A DNA stretch of 64,000 nt, from NCBI RefSeq assembly GCF_004000885.1, contig NZ_BIMC01000026.1:1-64000 (forward strand), in the 5' to 3' direction. This document shows positions 1 through 7,870 of the stretch, in pieces (position 1 is the first letter of the stretch; every line of letters starts with the position of its first letter). Under the pieces are notes generated by a model that was given only the letters and a program-made list of their open reading frames with translations, had not been told where the DNA came from and did not search any database. Position numbers and translations under genes: made by a program. The stretch comes from Paenibacillus glucanolyticus NBRC 15330 (GTDB lineage Bacteria > Bacillota > Bacilli > Paenibacillales > Paenibacillaceae).

Positions 1-120
1 TCTGTGTTTCTTTTTCGTCATCCGCATCTCAGCGGCGACTTTTATAATGTATCACACTTCCTATCAACTTTGCAAGCACTTTTTTTAAAAAAAGTTTTTG
101 ATGTTTGTTTTGAAGTTTGA
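1..120 (-). promoter_or_regulatory. Probable rRNA operon promoter with AT-rich UP element
   Basis: Read on the minus strand, a very AT-rich tract (about 76-105) is followed by TTGCAA (70-75), an 18-bp spacer and TACATT (46-51), then a G+C-richer leader that runs off the left end. A strong -35, an A/T tract just upstream and a leader without an ORF fit a Firmicute rrn P1/P2 promoter reading leftwards. An rRNA operon commonly sits beside this ribosomal and sporulation region in Bacillales. The rRNA gene itself is outside the window, so the assignment is inferred. Confidence 0.5.
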
Positions 121-210
121 TGGCCGCCGGTTGGCGGCATCACCTTCGAAAAGGAAGCGAAAATTAATTTACCATATACTGAGCAGTTTAGTCAACACTT
201 TTTCTCAATA

Positions 211-441
211 TTAATGTTTGATTTGCGGAAACTTCCCGTTACGTGCATATTTGGAGAGTTCTTTCTGTGGGGCGAATCGGGCATACATGCGGAATACCGT
301 TTTATATCGGTTAGCGATGGCTTGCCTGATGTTGTGGTCCAATCGTTGGTCGCTCAAATCCAGCAGCATTTCATCCAGTTCTTTTCGCAGTACGTAATCA
401 AGCTCTTTGCACTCTTTTTCGTTGAATAGCATTCCCAGCAT
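211..441 (-). CDS. Small hypothetical protein, 76 aa
   Basis: This is a 76-residue, highly charged protein with no signal peptide or membrane segment. Most of it reads as helix, with an acidic N-terminal half (NEKECKELDY, KELDEMLLDL) and a basic tail ending NGKFPQIKH. A consensus ribosome binding site (AAGGAGG, about 8 nt before the ATG) supports a real gene. It stands alone between the presumed rRNA promoter and the SpoIIM-family gene, all on the minus strand. I do not recognise the family and assign no function. Confidence 0.65.
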   Translation of the reverse strand: MLGMLFNEKECKELDYVLRKELDEMLLDLSDQRLDHNIRQAIANRYKTVFRMYARFAPQKELSKYARNGKFPQIKH

Positions 442-650
442 GATAGGACCTCCTTATATAGTTAGGTGAACAAGTAACGTCTCACTCGGAATAAAGCTGC
501 TCTTGCCTATGTAAAGGTGATTCACCGTTTGGGGCGGAATCTTTAAACCGAATATACGCTGTCTGCACCTGATGAACGTCTTTTGCTCACGCAGCTGATC
601 TCTTCACTCTGTTAAGCTGCTTTATTAGGTATGCACACTTTCCGGGAAAA

Positions 651-1268
651 TTATGACATGAGCCACAACGTAATTGTACTTTCTATAATCGCAGCAGCAA
701 GCAGCAATAGAACCACCCACAGAGATGCAGTACCCAGCTTGCGCCAAAAGCCGCGCCACTCCGCGCCTATCCCGCTTCTGCGTTCACTTCCTGCAAAGAT
801 GCCACCAAGACTTCTAAGCACCAGCCCGCCAAAAGCAAGACCATATCCGCAAGCGATGACAATGACCGGTATCTCGATAATTCCATGCGGAAGCAGCCCT
901 TTCACGATCAAATCAAACAAACTCTCTCCGCTTGCCTCCACTACTTTAAGTAAAAATCCAATAACCATCCCATTGATGATCAGGAAGAAAAATGGAATAA
1001 CACCCAGCAGCAGTCCCGAGAACATGACCAGCACGCTCTTAATGCTGTTGTTCAGAAAGATAAAAACAAAAAAGTTCCATTCCGGATTATCGGAAGCGCC
1101 CAGTTGCTGGCTGATCTCACCCAATCCTTGCAGCTGGCTTTTGAGGAATTGTTCGAATCCTTCCGAACTCCATCCCGCCACAATTCCAGCTATAAATAAG
1201 ACGGTCGATAGCAGCAGCGCCTTCCTGATTGATTTTAAGTCCTTAAGAAAAATGCTAAATCGTAACAT
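651..1268 (-). CDS. SpoIIM/DUF95-family integral membrane protein
   Basis: The 205-aa protein has about four hydrophobic segments (residues 15-37, 75-105, 125-150 and 175-198). It carries the PHGIIEIP signature near residue 125 that is typical of the SpoIIM (stage II sporulation protein M, DUF95) family. SpoIIM proper acts with SpoIID and SpoIIP in peptidoglycan remodelling during engulfment; family members outside the spoIIM locus are often of unknown role. I chose the ATG at 1268, which has AGGAGG six bases upstream, over the TTG two codons earlier. It is divergent from pdaB, which hints at, but does not prove, a sporulation role. Confidence 0.7.
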   Translation of the reverse strand: MLRFSIFLKDLKSIRKALLLSTVLFIAGIVAGWSSEGFEQFLKSQLQGLGEISQQLGASDNPEWNFFVFIFLNNSIKSVLVMFSGLLLGVIPFFFLIINGMVIGFLLKVVEASGESLFDLIVKGLLPHGIIEIPVIVIACGYGLAFGGLVLRSLGGIFAGSERRSGIGAEWRGFWRKLGTASLWVVLLLLAAAIIESTITLWLMS

Positions 1269-1362
1269 TCGCAACCTCCTAAATTGGTATAACTCACAAG
1301 TACGAGCATATGTTGAAAGTAAACAAGCTATTGCACACTGAAGGGAGAGGGGCGCACGTATT

Positions 1363-2166
1363 ATGAATTCTTTTTATGTATTCAACGGCAGGAAGATTAA
1401 GCGGTTTTTCTTCGTTCTTGCCGCGGCTGTCTTTGCAATCGGCGTTATCTATGTGGAGAGCGATAACATCTCGGTCTTCTCCGAGAACAACCCGTCAGCG
1501 ATTTACAGCGTGTCTACGGACAAGAAACAAATTGCCTTAACCTTTGACATCAGTTGGGGTGAAAAACGCGCAGAACCCATTTTACAGGCCTTAAAAGACA
1601 ATGGTGTTCAGAAAGCAACCTTCTTCCTGTCTGCACCATGGAGCAAAACACATCCCGATATTGTCAATACGATTAAGGAAAACGGATATGAAATCGGGAG
1701 TCACGGCTTCAAGCACGACAACTACAGCACCCTCACTGATGAAGAGATCCGCAAGCAGATTACCTCGGCACATACTATTTTAACCGCAATGACGGGACAA
1801 GAACCCAAATTAATACGAATGCCGAATGGAGATTTTGACAAAAGAGTTCTCAGCATCGCGCAAAGCCTGAACTATACGGTTATTCAATGGGATACGGATT
1901 CCAGAGACTGGAAGAACATCGGCGTAGATAAAATTGTGGAGCGCGTGACCTCCAAAGCACATCCGGGCGATATTGTGCTGATGCATGCCAGCGACTCCGT
2001 AAAGCAGACGCATGAGGCACTGCCTCTGATCATTAAAGAGCTCCGCAACCAGGGGTATGAGTTCGTTACAGTAACGGACTTGCTTCAACAAGGAAGCACC
2101 CAAGGCACGGAGGTTCGAGATCAGGCTTCATTGCAGAAGAGCATTGAAGATGCTGGCGGACTATAA
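1363..2166 (+). CDS. pdaB: Polysaccharide deacetylase PdaB (spore cortex maintenance)
   Basis: The 267-aa protein starts with a membrane anchor (residues 13-31) followed by a NodB-fold deacetylase. Visible motifs are TFDISWG (motif 1, about residue 65), the zinc-binding SHGFKH (about 118) and RMPNGDF (motif 3, about 155). The TFDIS variant of motif 1, where the usual second Asp is replaced, is characteristic of PdaB (B. subtilis YbaN). PdaB is needed to keep the spore cortex stable after it is made, and its deacetylase activity is less certain because of that substitution. It is convergent with kbaA and shares its terminator. Confidence 0.88.
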   Translation: MNSFYVFNGRKIKRFFFVLAAAVFAIGVIYVESDNISVFSENNPSAIYSVSTDKKQIALTFDISWGEKRAEPILQALKDNGVQKATFFLSAPWSKTHPDIVNTIKENGYEIGSHGFKHDNYSTLTDEEIRKQITSAHTILTAMTGQEPKLIRMPNGDFDKRVLSIAQSLNYTVIQWDTDSRDWKNIGVDKIVERVTSKAHPGDIVLMHASDSVKQTHEALPLIIKELRNQGYEFVTVTDLLQQGSTQGTEVRDQASLQKSIEDAGGL

Positions 2167-2208
2167 GATTAATGCTTGGTATCCCCCTGTAACCTCATAT
2201 TGATTAAC

Positions 2209-2240
2209 AAAAAAAGAGCTATGGTATTAGCTCTTTTTTT
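2209..2240. terminator. Bidirectional terminator between pdaB and kbaA
   Basis: A perfect 12-bp inverted repeat (AAAAAAAGAGCT, 2209-2220, with AGCTCTTTTTTT, 2229-2240) has an 8-nt loop and gives a T-run on either strand. The right arm starts on the last base of the kbaA stop codon, so the kbaA 3' end is built into the hairpin. Confidence 0.88.
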
Positions 2241-2820
2241 CGTCTTGTGTAACTTTATGAAGCGTCAGAATCTGGTATGCATTACAGATCAGCAAGGGTA
2301 CCACCATAAATATAGTCGCGTTGCTTACTCCGATCTGAAGTACCCCGATAATCTCAACAATGGAAATCGCCATCATAAAGAAGAGAGTTGGAATCCACGC
2401 ATTAGCATTCGTGCTCTTCACTTTTAGATAAGCAACCATAACTGCGATAATCAAAATTGCGATTCCCAAAATCAAATCCTGCTGCAAGCTTGTTGAACCC
2501 CCGACGAAAGTACGGAAGAACATCAGCTCCAGTAATGCAAGAACAGCGAGCACAATCTGAATGTATTGCCAGGTCTTCCTGCGGAATATGCCTATCCCCA
2601 TATAATTCAGAGTCAGGTATGCAAAAAAGCCCATCTGGGAATACACACTCACGAGCGCCCCCGAGCCTAACAAAATCAACGGGTATATTAATACATCGGC
2701 CCATCCTGTGAATTCGATCGCACCATTAAACAGCTGCAGTATCAGACCTACAATTAATGCAGCAACTGCTCCAACGAGCAGCGTTTTCAAAAATAATTTA
2801 GACCACTTTCGTAAGCTCAA
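2227..2820 (-). CDS. kbaA: KinB-signalling pathway activation protein KbaA
   Basis: The 197-aa protein is almost entirely membrane: about six hydrophobic segments at residues 8-30, 40-75, 86-105, 113-135, 141-163 and 168-187. The SQMGFFAYLT stretch (about residue 61) and overall length match KbaA, which in B. subtilis is required for the KinB branch of the phosphorelay that phosphorylates Spo0A. The start is a TTG at 2820 preceded by GGGGGTGG; no ATG fits. It is divergent from gerD across a short intergenic region. Gene order pdaB-kbaA-gerD-mrp-cwlD is as in B. subtilis. Confidence 0.88.
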   Translation of the reverse strand: MSLRKWSKLFLKTLLVGAVAALIVGLILQLFNGAIEFTGWADVLIYPLILLGSGALVSVYSQMGFFAYLTLNYMGIGIFRRKTWQYIQIVLAVLALLELMFFRTFVGGSTSLQQDLILGIAILIIAVMVAYLKVKSTNANAWIPTLFFMMAISIVEIIGVLQIGVSNATIFMVVPLLICNAYQILTLHKVTQDEKKS

Positions 2821-2885
2821 CTAACTTCCACCCCCACAGATCATTATTTTACCAACGTTCACAATAAAAAACCATTCTGAATCCG

Positions 2886-2914
2886 ACATATTTCCGCAAA
2901 ACCATCGCATACTA
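2886..2914 (+). promoter_or_regulatory. Candidate sigma-G promoter of gerD
   Basis: ACATA (2886-2890) and CATACTA (2908-2914) are separated by 17 bp, close to the forespore sigma-G consensus. The site lies 67 bp before the gerD start. In B. subtilis gerD is a sigma-G gene, so site and gene agree. Sigma-F recognition cannot be excluded from sequence. Confidence 0.6.
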
Positions 2915-2980
2915 TCCGTAGAACCGTAAGAAAACATGTATCGATGTACTTATACAGAAGACAAAAGGAGGACAACGGTA

Positions 2981-3691
2981 ATGAAGTGGCCGTTATTTCG
3001 TTTATGTTTTATCGTCTTCGTTGCTGCCATGGTGCTTACCGCTTGTGGTGCAGAACAAAGCTCGTCCCCGCAGCTTGGATATAAAGAAATCAAATCCATG
3101 GTGGTCGACATTCTGAAAACTGACGAAGGAAAAAAGGCAGTCGAAGAGGCGCTTGGCAGTGGATCTGGAGGTACCTCCAGCAGTGGGTCGATGGGAATGC
3201 GGATGATTTCCGCTCAATCGGGTGAACAGATTCGTACGGCTGTTAAGGATACACTAGTGTCGGACGAGTATAAAAAAGAAATCGAAAAGATTATGACCGA
3301 CCCTAAATTTGCCGGTGATTTTGCCAAAGCGATCAATTCCGAAAGCAAACAGCTCCATATGCAGCTGATTAAAGATCCAACGTATCAAAAGGCCATTCAG
3401 GATATGCTGAAATCGCCGGATGTCATGAAATCGTTTCTTGAACTGACCAATACGCCGGACTATCGCAAACAGTCCATGACCGTAATGCAGGAAGCCATGC
3501 AAAATCCGCTCTTCCGTATGGAGGTTCTGGAGCTGCTCAAGTCGGTGGTGAAGGAAGAGCTTCAGCCTAAGGTAGAGAAAAAGAAACAGGGTGAAGGTCA
3601 AGCGCAGGGCGAGCAGGGCAGCGGTGGCGGAAGCAGTGAGAATGGCGGCGAAGGTGGAGAAGAGAGCGGTGAAAGCGGTGGCGGAGGTTAG
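2981..3691 (+). CDS. gerD: Spore germination lipoprotein GerD
   Basis: The start ATG at 2981 has AAGGAGG nine bases upstream and opens a lipoprotein signal peptide with lipobox LTAC (Cys22). The mature part is helical and matches GerD, the inner-membrane lipoprotein that clusters nutrient germinant receptors into the germinosome. The last 40 residues are a low-complexity Gly/Glu/Ser tail (GGGSSENGGEGG) after a Lys/Gln-rich stretch. At 236 aa it is longer than the B. subtilis protein (about 185 aa), mainly through this tail and a Gly/Ser insert near residue 55. Confidence 0.9.
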   Translation: MKWPLFRLCFIVFVAAMVLTACGAEQSSSPQLGYKEIKSMVVDILKTDEGKKAVEEALGSGSGGTSSSGSMGMRMISAQSGEQIRTAVKDTLVSDEYKKEIEKIMTDPKFAGDFAKAINSESKQLHMQLIKDPTYQKAIQDMLKSPDVMKSFLELTNTPDYRKQSMTVMQEAMQNPLFRMEVLELLKSVVKEELQPKVEKKKQGEGQAQGEQGSGGGSSENGGEGGEESGESGGGG

Positions 3692-3707
3692 ACACATAGC
3701 TTCAAAC

Positions 3708-3740
3708 AACAACAAGCTCCCTGTATGGGAGCTTGTTGTT
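3708..3740. terminator. Bidirectional terminator between gerD and mrp
   Basis: A 14-bp perfect stem (AACAACAAGCTCCC, 3708-3721, with its complement 3727-3740) encloses a 5-nt loop between two convergent genes. The stem ends are A- or T-rich on either strand, so it can serve both. Confidence 0.85.
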
Positions 3741-3756
3741 TATATACATCAGTAAT

Positions 3757-4863
3757 TTATTTGCGCTCGTTGTTGTCTTCAAGCTTGGACGTAATTCTTC
3801 TGGCTACTTCATCATAAATGACTGCACTCTCTGTTCCCGATTTATAAACGGATGGAGAGAAATCCGGCTCGGAAGGGTGATTGTCCGGTCCTCCTAACGG
3901 AAGCTGCGCGAGCAGTTCGGTATGAAGTGTCTCGGCCAGCTTTCCGCCGCCTCCACGGCCAAATACATAATCCTTCTCCCCACCGTGCGCACATACGTAG
4001 TATGACATATTCTCCACAACACCCAGTATTTCATGATCGGTCTGCAATGCCATTGCACCTGCTCTGGCTGCAACAAATGCGGCGGTTGCATGCGGAGTCG
4101 TTACGATAATCTCTTTACTCTGTGGAATCATCTGATGCACATCAAGAGCGACATCACCTGTGCCTGGAGGGAGATCCAGCAGCATGTAATCCAGTTCGCC
4201 CCACGCGACATCACTGAAGAACTGACGAAGCATTTTGCCAAGCATCGGTCCACGCCAAATCACAGGACTGTTCTCGCGGATGAAGAAACCCATCGACATG
4301 ACTTTGACACCAAAACGCTCAACCGGAATAATCACGCCGTCTTCGGTCACGGTTGGCCCCTCTTCAATCCCCATCATGTCTGGCACGCTGAACCCATAAA
4401 TATCAGCATCAATCAATCCTACCTTCTTGCCTTGACGAGCCAAGGCAGCAGCCAAATTCACAGTAACGGTGGATTTGCCTACCCCGCCTTTACCGCTGGC
4501 TACCGCAATAAAATGGATCCCTGACTGCTCGCTCAGGAGAGTGTTATCCTCCATGCCGGCAGCATGTCCCTTCGTCAACTTGTCCTCATTGCTTGGCTCT
4601 TTAGCACGCGCAGGTCCACCTGCATTACTGTCAAGAGGGCGCATTCGGATATGAATATCTTCCGCCCCCATGGCTTCAAGGATTTCTCGGATCTGCGCTT
4701 CCAGGGAAGCGCGTACATCTTCGCTGCTGTAAATCACAGATAACCGCACCGTGCTTTCCTTTACAACAATATCACGAATACGCTGGAGCTCCATCAAGCT
4801 CTTCCCAGTTTCGGGATCACGTAAAGGCTGGAGTATCTCCTGTACCGTTTCTCTAGTCAGCAT
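3757..4863 (-). CDS. salA: Mrp/NBP35-family P-loop ATPase (SalA-like)
   Basis: The 368-aa protein has an N-terminal MIP18/DUF59-type domain (residues 1-75), a low-complexity linker and a MinD/Mrp ATPase domain. The deviant Walker A GKGGVGKST (124-132) and LLDLPPGTGD (Walker B region) are intact. Mrp proteins carry or transfer Fe-S clusters; B. subtilis SalA also acts as a regulator that represses scoC. The CxxC usually following the VENMS motif is reduced to one Cys (YVCAHGG), so canonical cluster binding is doubtful. It follows cwlD by about 60 bp on the same strand. Confidence 0.85.
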   Translation of the reverse strand: MLTRETVQEILQPLRDPETGKSLMELQRIRDIVVKESTVRLSVIYSSEDVRASLEAQIREILEAMGAEDIHIRMRPLDSNAGGPARAKEPSNEDKLTKGHAAGMEDNTLLSEQSGIHFIAVASGKGGVGKSTVTVNLAAALARQGKKVGLIDADIYGFSVPDMMGIEEGPTVTEDGVIIPVERFGVKVMSMGFFIRENSPVIWRGPMLGKMLRQFFSDVAWGELDYMLLDLPPGTGDVALDVHQMIPQSKEIIVTTPHATAAFVAARAGAMALQTDHEILGVVENMSYYVCAHGGEKDYVFGRGGGGKLAETLHTELLAQLPLGGPDNHPSEPDFSPSVYKSGTESAVIYDEVARRITSKLEDNNERK

Positions 4864-4922
4864 ATAAGCACCTCTGCTCTATGTAATGGAATAGATGTTT
4901 CAATATCGCGTCTATTATACCA

Positions 4923-5696
4923 TTACTCTGCAGCTTGTGACGACTCGCTGATGGAATCGCCGGAGGAATAACGCAAAATTCCTTTGTAGACGGAAGCTGC
5001 GACCATTCTCTGATATTTCTCATCCCTGAGCAGTTCGGATTCCTGTGGATGGGACAAGAAACCTACCTCCACCAGCGCAGACGGCATGCGCAGAGCTTGC
5101 AGCAAAAATATTTTATCGTCCGTTTTTGCCAGACGCTGCGTGTTCTCCAGATTGTTCCTGATCTCATCCTGGATTAATTCAGCCAGCTTTTTGCTGTCCC
5201 CATTATTCGGAGGAAAAAACGTCTGTGCCCCTCTCCAGCGATTGGACGGAATGCTGTTCAGATGCATGCTGATAAACATATCCGCCTTGCTGTCTTCAAT
5301 CTTCCGCACACGCTGCTTGAGATCCTCTGTTTTCCGTTTGGAATACCCCTTCGTGCTTTCTGCAGCGAGGTCGTAGTCTCCTTCTCTTGTCAGGATGACA
5401 AGAGCTCCGGCTTGCTGCAAGTAATCACGTAAATAGAGGGTTATGGCCAAGTTCACATCCTTCTCGATGACACCCTGCCGGCTTACCGCCCCACCATCAG
5501 GCCCACCATGTCCTGCATCGAGTGCGATGACTTTGCCGGAAAGCGGCAAACTCCAGGTATTGGACGTTTTGGCAGTTGGGATTTCGTACGTCACCACGAT
5601 AATGAGCAGTGCCAGCAGCGCAATCCCTATTATGGTTTGCTTGATTCTCTTCAACGATATCCACACCGTAACCTTGTCCGATCTCCGCCTGGACAT
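4923..5696 (-). CDS. cwlD: N-acetylmuramoyl-L-alanine amidase CwlD (cortex muramic lactam)
   Basis: The 257-aa protein has an N-terminal membrane segment (about residues 16-36) and an Amidase_3 zinc hydrolase domain. Zinc and catalytic motifs are visible: DAGHGGPDGGA, EKDVNLAI, SMHLNS and VEVGFLSHP. CwlD removes peptides from muramic acid so that PdaA can form the muramic-delta-lactam of the spore cortex. The ATG at 5696 was chosen because it has GAGGTGG upstream and because longer versions would overlap sat. The ribosome binding site is buried in a 14-bp hairpin (see 5704-5751). Confidence 0.9.
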   Translation of the reverse strand: MSRRRSDKVTVWISLKRIKQTIIGIALLALLIIVVTYEIPTAKTSNTWSLPLSGKVIALDAGHGGPDGGAVSRQGVIEKDVNLAITLYLRDYLQQAGALVILTREGDYDLAAESTKGYSKRKTEDLKQRVRKIEDSKADMFISMHLNSIPSNRWRGAQTFFPPNNGDSKKLAELIQDEIRNNLENTQRLAKTDDKIFLLQALRMPSALVEVGFLSHPQESELLRDEKYQRMVAASVYKGILRYSSGDSISESSQAAE

Positions 5697-5703
5697 AACA
5701 AAA

Positions 5704-5751
5704 CCACCTCGTCCCATGAGTTGTTCTACTCCATCATATGGGACAAGGTGG
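5704..5751 (-). promoter_or_regulatory. Hairpin that ends sat transcription and covers the cwlD ribosome binding site
   Basis: Arms 5738-5751 and 5704-5717 pair over 14 bp on the minus strand, with one G-U pair and a 20-nt loop. The 3' arm contains the cwlD Shine-Dalgarno GAGGTGG and is followed by TTTTGTT. A transcript from sat would thus either stop here or carry a masked cwlD start. Confidence 0.7.
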
Positions 5752-5761
5752 CTATTTATAC
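5733..5761 (-). promoter_or_regulatory. Possible sporulation promoter for cwlD inside the hairpin
   Basis: On the minus strand GTATA (5757-5761) and CATATGAT (5733-5740) are 16 bp apart, resembling sigma-E/sigma-G elements. A start in the hairpin loop would drop the 5' arm and free the ribosome binding site. Spacing is not ideal for either sigma factor. Confidence 0.3.
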
Positions 5762-5767
5762 CTTCTG

Positions 5768-6937
5768 TTATACCGTGATCTGTTCTTTCATACCCTCTAT
5801 CAGCACTTGAGCAACTTCCGGACGTGTGAATTCCGGCGGCGGACAGAGACCTTCCCGGAGCAAACCACGCACCTTGGTTCCGGACAAGGTCAGATGGTTC
5901 TCTTTTGGATGCGGGCATGTTTTGCTTGAGGCCATGTTTCCACAGGTTGTGCAGAAGAAGCTGTGTTCGAAGAAAAGAGGTGTAATATCAAGCTCTTCCG
6001 CCGTGAAGTTTCTGAAAATTTCCTGCGCTTCATAGGTACCGTAATAATCGCCAACCCCCGCGTGATCCCGGCCGACGATAAAGTGGGTACATCCATAGTT
6101 TTTCCGAACGATCGCATGAAAAATAGCTTCTCTAGGGCCTGCGTAACGCATCGCAGCCGGGAATACACCCAGAAAGGTACGATCCTCAGGATAGTAATTC
6201 TCCAGCAATGTCAGATAACTCCTCATCCGTACATTAGCAGGGACATCGTCTGATTTGGTTTCCCCCACAAGCGGGTTTAAAAAAAGTGCATCCACAATTT
6301 CCATTGCACTCTTCTGGATGTACTCATGTGCACGATGAACCGGGTTACGTGTTTGAAAACCGACCACCGTATTCCAGCCCTTGGCTCTGAATTGTTCACG
6401 GGTTTCTGAAGGATCAAAATAAAACTCCCCAAACCTTGCCGGCTGCGGGCGGTTCAAAACTTGAATGGGGCCTCCTACGTAGATTGCCGATCGTTCAAAA
6501 AGTTTCTTTACACCAGGGTGCTCCGGATCGTCTGTCTTAAATACTTGAACAGCCTCGACTTGCTGATCTACCTGATAGATGCTCTCTACATCGATAACGC
6601 CGTAGATCACACCGTCCTCTTCTCCTACCAGCGCAGCTTTCTCGCCTACAACGAGGCTAGCCGCTGTATCCTCATCAACAGCCAGTGTGACTGGAATGCT
6701 CCACACCGTGCCATTAGATAAACGCATCGTGGATATCACTGACTTATAGTCCAACTCGTTAAGAAACCCTTGCAATGGCGAAAATGCCCCGACTCCAATG
6801 AGATCCAGGTCCGATATGCTCCAGGCGTTAACAGATATCTTAGACAAAGTGTCTGCCTGCTTCAATATAACGTCACGCTCTTCTCCGTGGGCTACCCGCT
6901 GTACCAGCGTACCTCCATGAGGGAGTATGGCTGTCAT
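5768..6937 (-). CDS. sat: Sulfate adenylyltransferase (ATP sulfurylase)
   Basis: The 389-aa protein makes adenosine 5'-phosphosulfate (APS) from sulfate and ATP, the first step of assimilatory sulfate reduction. It shows the substrate motif QTRNPVHRAHE (about residue 197) and GRDHAGVGDYYG (about 290), both hallmarks of the homo-oligomeric ATP sulfurylases. A late Cys cluster (CTTCGNMAS, then TCPH) matches the zinc site of bacterial and archaeal forms. A clear AGGAGG precedes the ATG. It lies 51 bp after cysH, with which it probably forms an operon; no APS kinase gene follows, consistent with direct APS reduction. Confidence 0.93.
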   Translation of the reverse strand: MTAILPHGGTLVQRVAHGEERDVILKQADTLSKISVNAWSISDLDLIGVGAFSPLQGFLNELDYKSVISTMRLSNGTVWSIPVTLAVDEDTAASLVVGEKAALVGEEDGVIYGVIDVESIYQVDQQVEAVQVFKTDDPEHPGVKKLFERSAIYVGGPIQVLNRPQPARFGEFYFDPSETREQFRAKGWNTVVGFQTRNPVHRAHEYIQKSAMEIVDALFLNPLVGETKSDDVPANVRMRSYLTLLENYYPEDRTFLGVFPAAMRYAGPREAIFHAIVRKNYGCTHFIVGRDHAGVGDYYGTYEAQEIFRNFTAEELDITPLFFEHSFFCTTCGNMASSKTCPHPKENHLTLSGTKVRGLLREGLCPPPEFTRPEVAQVLIEGMKEQITV

Positions 6938-6988
6938 GAATGATTCCTCCTCTGTTGCTATGAATGAATTAACATCATTACTGGATTC

Positions 6989-7681
6989 TTATTTATGAAG
7001 TCCGCATTCCGTCTTCTCATGTCCTGACCAGCGTCCTGCACGCGGATCTTCCCCAGGAAAGACCTGCCGAGTGCAATACTCACAGCCAATGCTCGGATAA
7101 TTCTGATCATGAAGCGGATTGTAGATAATATCGTTAGCACGGATATAATTCCACACGTCTTCACTTGTCCAAGCTGCAATGGGATTGAATTTGACCAAAC
7201 CAAACTTCGTATCGTATTCGATCTTCTTCGAATTGGCACGAGTCGGAGCTTGATCCCTGCGGATTCCTGTAATCCACGCTTCATACTGGGACAGAATCCG
7301 AGTGAGCGGCTCTACCTTACGAATGTTACAGCACTCGTTCGGGCTAACCCTCCACAGTTCTTCCCCAAACTGAGCTGCCTGTTCTTCCGGCGTAATGAGA
7401 GGAGATACCTTTACAAACTCCAAGCTGTAGTGCTCTGCCATCCGGTCCCGAGTTTCATAGGTCTCCTTAAAATGAAAATCGGTATCCAGATAGAAAATAT
7501 CTGTTGATGGGCTGATCTTCTGAATCATATCCACCAATACCACATCTTCTGCTCCAAAGCTGCAAGCGAACGTTATATTGGGAAATGTCTTGATCGCAAA
7601 TGCTATAACTTCCTCAGCCGTTGCATGCTCAAGCTCTTCTGCCTGCACTCTGATTAAATCTTCTTTCTCCAGCAAATTCAT
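6989..7681 (-). CDS. cysH: Adenylyl-sulfate (APS) reductase, CysH family
   Basis: The 230-aa protein reduces activated sulfate to sulfite with thioredoxin. It has the PP-loop (CSFGAEDVVL), the paired cysteines of the iron-sulfur site (NECCNIRK and CEYC) and the catalytic C-terminal ECGLH. The CC...CxxC set marks the 4Fe-4S form, usually active on APS, which fits the sat gene next to it without an APS kinase. The ATG at 7681 follows GGGGGAGG; 24 upstream in-frame residues are leader sequence. The promoter at 7742-7769 serves cysH-sat. Confidence 0.92.
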   Translation of the reverse strand: MNLLEKEDLIRVQAEELEHATAEEVIAFAIKTFPNITFACSFGAEDVVLVDMIQKISPSTDIFYLDTDFHFKETYETRDRMAEHYSLEFVKVSPLITPEEQAAQFGEELWRVSPNECCNIRKVEPLTRILSQYEAWITGIRRDQAPTRANSKKIEYDTKFGLVKFNPIAAWTSEDVWNYIRANDIIYNPLHDQNYPSIGCEYCTRQVFPGEDPRAGRWSGHEKTECGLHK

Positions 7682-7741
7682 GATTATGCCTCCCCCGTTA
7701 TTAATCCCGATAATCCTACTGAAATAATATGAATTAAATAC

Positions 7742-7769
7742 AGTATAAAACAATCCTAATAAATGTCAA
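7742..7769 (-). promoter_or_regulatory. Sigma-A promoter of cysH-sat with possible CymR-type operator
   Basis: TTGACA (7764-7769), 16-bp spacer, TATACT (7742-7747) on the minus strand. The motif TAGGATT occurs twice, once in the spacer (near 7753) and once just after the expected start (near 7715). Sulfur-responsive Rrf2 regulators (CymR) bind GGAAT-type half sites at such genes; that link is only suggestive. Confidence 0.75.
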
Positions 7770-7800
7770 CCATCAAATCGACACCTTTAAAAACGAAAAA

Positions 7801-7826
7801 ACCTTTCCTGCACTAGCAGGAAAGGT
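7801..7826 (-). terminator. Terminator of the marR-MFS operon
   Basis: ACCTTTCCTGC (7801-7811) pairs perfectly with GCAGGAAAGGT (7816-7826) around a 4-nt loop. On the minus strand it is followed by a run of T, so it ends transcription coming from the efflux gene. Confidence 0.88.
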
Positions 7827-7870
7827 CTTCATGTTACCCCAATCTCCAAACATTTTGACAAATAGCAAAC

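Noticed and set aside
2176..2427. An 83-codon plus-strand ORF after pdaB
   Set aside because: It runs through the bidirectional terminator and opposite kbaA.
5697..5918. An N-terminal extension of cwlD by 74 residues
   Set aside because: It would overlap the conserved end of sat, lacks a ribosome binding site, and places a signal-like segment far inside the protein.
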